DNA from: Codonopsis lanceolata | Taxonomy: Eukaryota > Streptophyta > Magnoliopsida > Asterales > Campanulaceae | Assembly: GCA_013146195.2 (NCBI GenBank) | Contig: CM028378.1 | Coordinates: forward strand, 5,950,340-6,014,339 | Length of the DNA stretch: 64,000 bases | Direction of reading: 5' to 3' | Part shown: positions 58,921 through 64,000 of the stretch, in pieces | How the letters are laid out: every line of letters begins with the position of its first letter | How positions within the stretch are numbered: position 1 is the first letter of the stretch | Program-made: the position numbers and the translations under genes | Notes under the pieces: generated by a model | Database searches by the model: none | The model's input: the letters and a program-made list of their open reading frames with translations, nothing else | Told to the model about the DNA's origin: nothing

Positions 58921-59970
58921 TAGAGACACCCCAATTTCGTACCCTCGGTATGTGATCGACATAAAATATCAAGCTGTTAAATCTTAACAAATGTCAAGTT
59001 GCAGAGTCAAAAATGCAAAGAAAAGCGGATGCGAAACAATGAACTAAAGGGGGTAAAGTGCAAAATTTTCAAAGATTTAAAGGGGCATGGTGCCGCACTG
59101 CGACCTTGGTGCCGCACTGCGGTGCCTTGGCCGCACTCATGCGTGGCAATCGTTTTCTCTCGAAGCCGGATTGTGCAACTTTTGAAGCTGAAGTACAACT
59201 CGCCAATGCACGGAGAAGAAACTCACATCCCCAATTCCGCGTCCTCGGCCCTCAAGATAAATAAAGGGTCCCGGCCTCTCATTTCATTGCTCATTCCTCC
59301 GCGATTTTTAGATCGCAAATAAGCTCGCTTCATTTCCTTCGATATCAATAGTACGAGAGGTGCGAGATAGGTGAGTGGAAGCCCCATAGTCTCCAAACCC
59401 CGTCCAAACTCTTCCAAATCAAAACCCATAGGTTATAAGTGATCCCTAGCCTAGTTGTTAGGTATACACCTCACTTCCCCAAATTCAAAAATCCCAGTAA
59501 GCCGTTACTCCGCCCGAGTAACGAGTGAAAAAGTCAAAACTAAGTCTAGGTTCCGCCAACCAAAAAGGCCAAAACCTACCCAAATAAAGTCGCACTCGCT
59601 CGAGTTGATAAGCCCAAATCTCAAAAATCAAGCAATATCCCGCCCAATTCAAAACAAAAGACTCCCTCTCCCCGGCGACGTAACGAGCACACCGCCGCTC
59701 TAAAAAGGTAATACATTTAAGAGCGTATTTTATTTTATTTGTATTTTTTGTCTTTTTATTTATTTTTCAAAAGTTGTTATTTAAATCCCGGCAATGTAGC
59801 CAATATAAGCCGTTCTGCCGGATTAGATTAGGAAATATTATGTAAAAGAGCCGTTATAACGGCCAAATATTCTTAAATATGTCTGTAATTATTGGAAGGA
59901 AACGGCTGTGAGTCCGTAAATAATGTGGCCACGAATGTATTTGTTTAAATTTCCCTTGTCATTATAATAC
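58921..59970 (+). repeat. Tat-like LTR, left part
   Basis: It begins TAGAGACACCCCAATTTCG right after the polypurine tract and aligns with TGTAGACACCCC at 62839 for at least 140 bp. It has a 13-bp GC-rich direct repeat (59090-59102, 59109-59121) and a GTGAGT donor-like site near 59370. It is interrupted at 59970 by a copia solo LTR and resumes at 61183. Confidence 0.75.
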
Positions 59971-61177
59971 TGTTGATTCCTAATTCTAGATTTGGTTGAG
60001 TCATCCTCTGATTCTATTGTATGCAAGTGGCTAAAAGGTCTGCATCGATTAGTGTGGCAACTGCTTAGAATCAATTTGTTTAGAACTGCTTAAGTGTTAG
60101 TCTAGGCGCGGTTTTGCAAAGCTTCTACAAAGCAGCCTTTGAAGGACCAGCCAGACTTTGAAGTCTGCTCAAAGTCGGAAAATCAAACTTGGTCAAATCA
60201 GAAGATAATGACACGTGTACACCTATTTAGATATTTTCGAAAATATCTAGTCATTATGTCTTGATCAGATTTTCACTTTCAAGAAGTCAACTCGCATGCC
60301 GACAACCGGTCTGCATCAAGCTTCTCGAAATCGAAGACCGAAAGACATTACCCGCTTTGGCTAAGAAGACTTTCCAAGCCGCAGAGCCGCAATCGAAAAC
60401 TTTACTCAAATTGGGAATGTCTACTCGCACACCGCATCTCCGATGACCGAGGTCATTACATCTTCCAAAGCGCCGAATTGCATTCAATGCAAAAGAACGT
60501 TGGACACAGCTCACCTGTTTCAAATTCAACGGTCCAAAGATCTCTTCCTAGTATTTATTCAAGTCTTGAAGATCTGAAGAACAACTCTTGCGCATTAAAA
60601 ACTCTCAAGCTTCATCTTCAACACTCAAGCATTCAAGAGATAAAAGGACAAGGACTAACACTTCACCAAACTTTCTGAAGCTGCAGATCTGCCATCTTAA
60701 ATTGCTGACTTCATTTAGTTTGTCTTTAAACTGTTTTTAATTCTCGCACGTGAAGAGAACAATTAATCATTGATTGTCTCTTTTCACCTTTATACACTTG
60801 GTTAAAAACCCATTTTGTACACGATCCATTAGAGATCTAAATCATAAACCTAGTGGATAAACAAGTGCACTTTTAAAATCCAAAGCTAACCACTTTGGTA
60901 GTGGATGTAGTACTATTCACAGTACGAACCACTTCAAATTCCCTGTGTTGTTCGAACTGTTCTTATTACTCTTATTAATCGCTTAGATTCTCGCACTACC
61001 TTAACAAAGATTCACGATAATTCATAATCTATTTTGTTTCCGCCGCCTAAACACTTCTATTTAAACCTCTCTAGAAATCATTAAGAAGTGTTTAAGAAAA
61101 GTTTTTAATAAAAACATAACTAGGCTATTCAACCCCCCCCCCTTCTAGCCTAGATTGAGCCTATTTTGGGACCAACA
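59971..61177 (+). mobile_element. Solo Ty1/copia LTR with perfect target duplication
   Basis: It starts TGTTGATTCC and ends GGGACCAACA (1207 bp). Identical AATAC flanks lie at 59966-59970 and 61178-61182. The CTATTCAACCCCCCCC tract near its end and the GGGACCAACA terminus are common in SIRE-like copia LTRs, and no primer site follows. An inverted truncated relative is at 29690-30708. The small ORFs (for example 60478-60678) are not supported as genes. Confidence 0.9.
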
Positions 61178-61182
61178 AATAC

Positions 61183-61389
61183 CTTATTTATTTGCTAGAT
61201 AAATATAACAATAAGCATACTTCAGCCAAAAACGTTTTGAGACCGAAAGGGCGAGTTGGGTGCCTAGCACCTTCCCAACTCGTAACTTAGCCTCCGAACC
61301 CGCTTTTAAAAATCTCTGGTTTTTCTTTTCTGGTTTTGCTTTATTTCTGCCTTAAAATAAAGATGGTGACTCTAAAACTTTCAGATCCA
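61183..61389 (+). repeat. Tat-like LTR, right part
   Basis: The text GAGACCGAAAGGGCGAGTTGGG and the following GGTGACTCT block are the inverted counterpart of 32580-32430. The exact LTR end is not clear. Confidence 0.6.
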
Positions 61390-61918
61390 GTGGGGCCTCG
61401 CAACATTCCCTCTTTGCACTTTCTTTCTCCCCTAAAAAAGGGAGATACCTGAATGGAGGGTGATGCATTCCCGATCCCGGTATCCCTAAACAAGGGATAA
61501 CTTGATGCGGGAAACCCATAGCTCCCATAGTGATCTGAATGGGCCATAAGGCTATTTTCAATAAATCCATAGTGGGGGCATCGCAATATCCTTTCTTGCA
61601 CTTCTCAGTTTTTCCCTAAAGAAAACAGGGGAGAATGAGAATGGAAGGGTAATGCATTCTCATATCCTGGTATCCCCGAAATAAGGGATAAATTGATATG
61701 GGAAACCATTAGTTCCCATTTTGGATACAAAATCCACTCAGGGCAACCGAGGCACATTCCAACGTGCTAATATAGACATCACTCCTCTCGCATTTTGGAT
61801 TTCGTCTTCCCCTAAACAAGGGAGGGTGGAACGAGAGCAGTGGTGTCCCGCATCCGCACGTACGTGCACCCCTATCCAAGGGCGCGCGGGGCGCGGGTCG
61901 CACCCCGGGAACCTCACA
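61390..61918 (+). repeat. Tandem array, three diverged units of about 180 bp
   Basis: Unit 1 starts at 61390 (GTGGGGCCTCGCAACATTCC), unit 2 at 61572 (GTGGGGGCATCGCAATATCC) and a more diverged unit 3 near 61740. Each has a TTTC-CCCTAAA..AAGGG hairpin, GGTATCCC..AAGGGATAA and a GGGAAACC-TTAGTTCCC-type dyad. Unit 3 has become very GC-rich at its end (61850-61910). Confidence 0.8.
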
Positions 61919-61934
61919 GAAGTATGAAAGAGAA

Positions 61935-62838
61935 TTAATCAAAATGCGACTAGCACTATCCGACGATGTTGTGCGGATAATGTTCTCTATAACGTTATCT
62001 CTGAAAAATATGCAAATGCGTTATGGGAGAAATTAGAGAGTCTCTACATAGGGAAATCAATGCCAAACCAATTGTACCTAAAGAAAGGGTTGTTCAATTT
62101 CACGATATCTGAAAGTACGAATATTCATGAGCACTTGAATTCTTTTAACAAGATACTTTGCGAGTTGGCAAATATTGGTATTAAAATTGAGGATGAAGAT
62201 CAATGTTTAATTTTGTTGAAGTCTTTGTCACTATCTTACAAGTATTTAGTTACTACTATTTCGCATGAGAAACTTCATTATTAACGGATGATTCTATAAA
62301 CAAAGGTTCTAAGAATAATAATAATAGTAATGCATTGTATGTGGGAAGCAAAGTTAAACATGTTGGTGATTCGTCCGATCAAGGTTCAAGTGGTGGTAAG
62401 AAGAATAAGAAGACTTCCAAGCAAAAGTGTTGGCATTGTAATGAGATGGGTCACGTTATTCGTAATTGTCAAAAGCTCAAGGACGAAGTGAAGAAAGAAT
62501 TGAATTCTAATGCTAGTGTCACGTTTGATGAGGGTGGTACTAGCAATAACGAAGATCGTGGATGTACTCAATGTGACTGTGGGTGATAATCTATGGAGTG
62601 AATGAGTTCTTGATTCCGGTTGTTCTTTTCAGATGTGTTCCAATAAAGATATGTTTTCTACTTACAAAAGTGCGAGTGGCGATGCATTTTTAGCGGATGG
62701 TTCTTCTTGCAAGATTGAATGTGTTAGAACAATAAAATTCAAGACTAAAGGTGGAGTAAAAACGCTAACGGAAGTTCGTCATATTCCTAGTTTGAGGAGG
62801 AATTTAATTTCTTTGGGTTACTTGGATTCGAAAAAGTG
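61935..62838 (+). pseudogene. Ty1/copia gag and protease fragment
   Basis: After a frameshift near 62040, 62060-62284 encodes a copia gag UBN2-type segment (MPNQLYLKKGLFNFTISEST, LNSFNKILCELANIGIKI). A stop at 62282-62284 follows. Then 62335-62586 carries a CCHC zinc knuckle CWHCNEMGHVIRNC. The last part (62633-62838) is the start of protease/gag-pre-integrase (MFSTYKSASGDAFLADGSSC, VRHIPSLRRNLISLGYL). The frame is cut at 62838 by a Tat-like LTR. Pol and both LTRs are missing. Confidence 0.85.
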
Positions 62839-64000
62839 TGTAGACACCCCAATTTTGTACCCCTTTTTTATGACATGCCATGAAATATCAAGACCTGCTA
62901 AAAGGATTAACGGATGTCAAGTTATAGGGTTAAAAATGCAAACGGACGGAAGAATTAACAAACAATGAATAGCAGGGGGCGAAAGTGCCAAAAACAGAAG
63001 AAAAAGCAAAGCGGGAGCGGCCGTAGGCCAATCTGGGCGCCGCCCCCAAAAGACCTACGGGCGGCGCCCAAAACCCCCTCAGGCAGCGCCCAAAACTCTC
63101 TTGTTCACTGTTACAGTTTGCTTTTGGTGTAATTCTTTCAGCGCAAGGTACAACACATTAAAACAAAGAGATAAAATATCTGATGATCCTTCGCCGTTAA
63201 GGAATCTCAATCTCAACCTATAACTACGAGGCTTCGGCTATTGCCTCGACACATAATTTTACGGAGAGAGATTTCACGAGTGCTGTTATGTTGTGGGTTT
63301 TGCAATCCAACCCTGAAGCTCTGTTAGGCTGCCAAAACCTCCCCTAAACACTAAAACTCTCCGGCCAAAGTAAACCCTAGTTACCCTGCTAGGTTTCCGC
63401 CCTATTCACCGGTTCCAAAATTAAAAAAAAAAAACAGTTGCCCTACCCAAATCCATACGTCAAATCCAGCCGAAGCAAGCAGTTGCTCTGCCCGATTTCA
63501 GACTCGACGACAACGATAATCAAGCAAAAGTAAGTAGTTGTGCCGCCTGGATCCCGAGGCAAAAAGCAACTAAAAGGAGTAGTCACACTGTCCGAAATCC
63601 AACAACAACAAAGAAAAAAGACTTTATTTCTCGGAAGGATATTAGAAGCACATTTAGACCACCTAGTAGGCTTAAGCCCATGCATACCGGGTTCAGACAC
63701 TCACGTTCCAAGAGGTAAGTTATGTCCTCGTAGTTATTTATTATAATCTATAATTTAAATATAAATATCTAAGTAAGTTTCATTTCTGTTTACACTTTAA
63801 TATATAAATAGTTAAAATGTAAATATTTAATTAGTTTCCTTTATGTTTATATTTCAATATATAAATAGTTAAGATATAGGTATTTAATTAATTTCTTTTA
63901 TGTCTTTACTTTAAAATATAAATAATTATATTTTCTTTCTGTTTTAATTAGCTTTCTTATTATTTAATAAATTTCTTTCTTGCTTATAAGTGCAATGTAA
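62839..64000 (+). repeat. Tat-like LTR, cut by the window edge
   Basis: It starts abruptly with TGTAGACACCCCAATTTTG inside the copia frame, so the left boundary is exact. It contains complementary GC-rich motifs (63035-63045, 63059-63069, 63082-63091) and a strong donor-like AAGAG|GTAAGTT at 63715. The block 63590-63720 matches 31800-31920 and 32960-33065 inverted. The right end is outside the window. Confidence 0.8.

Noticed and set aside
58999..59322. 107-aa ORF in the Tat-like LTR
   Set aside because: It is not shared with the aligned LTR at 62839 and is built on the GC-rich direct repeat.
60261..60678. Small plus-strand ORFs in the copia solo LTR
   Set aside because: The homologous LTR at 29690-30708 does not keep these frames.

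Overview
This looks like nuclear DNA of a flowering plant, most likely a eudicot, though I cannot name the species. The evidence is one intron-containing CC-NBS-LRR resistance gene, a nuclear-type tRNA-Leu, and dense nested plant retrotransposons of Ty1/copia, Ty3/gypsy (chromovirus and Tat types) and L1 LINE lineages. Host genes fill only about 4 kb of the 64 kb. Two runs of exactly 100 N (15821-15920 and 54197-54296) are scaffold gaps.

Layout. 1-3040: part of a long gypsy LTR (-). 3581-3661: tRNA-Leu(AAG) (-). 5477-6842: hAT-type non-autonomous element. 7130-7530: copia LTR fragment. 8102-12250: copia element A (-), split by a complete 2.8-kb non-autonomous LTR element (8546-11353) and cut at its 5' side by copia element B (-, 12251 to the gap). 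15921-22847: decayed chromovirus (+) with a 3.3-kb 3' LTR. 22848-27178: L1 LINE (-), 3' end lost at the LTR junction. 27179-33760: mosaic of minus-strand LTR pieces from chromovirus-like, copia and Tat-like families. 33955-34715: truncated copia (+). 35706-39297: the resistance gene, the only clear protein-coding host gene. 39922-44565: 4.6-kb solo gypsy LTR (+). 45600-45916: Tat-like LTR piece (-). 46843-54196: chromovirus (-) with 3' LTR, pol with chromodomain, and an open gag. 54297-61389: 3' part and LTR of a Tat-like element (+), which carries an antisense plant-mobile-domain (PMD) gene and whose LTR holds a solo copia LTR. 61390-61918: three-copy tandem array. 61935-62838: copia gag/protease relic, cut by another Tat-like LTR (62839 to window end).

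The mobile elements are mostly broken. Insertion order can be read at several junctions from target-site duplications: CTAGT for 8546-11353, AATAC for 59971-61177, GTTGGAAT for the hAT element, and a near-match ATTCA/ATTCG for the large solo LTR.

Three signals stand out beyond ordinary annotation. First, LTRs of at least three families carry short GC-rich near-palindromes whose sequence differs from LTR to LTR while the symmetry is kept. Second, a conserved double stem-loop sits inside every long chromovirus-like LTR whose relevant part is present. Third, a spliced-looking PMD gene lies antisense between the pol side and the 3' LTR of a Tat-like element.
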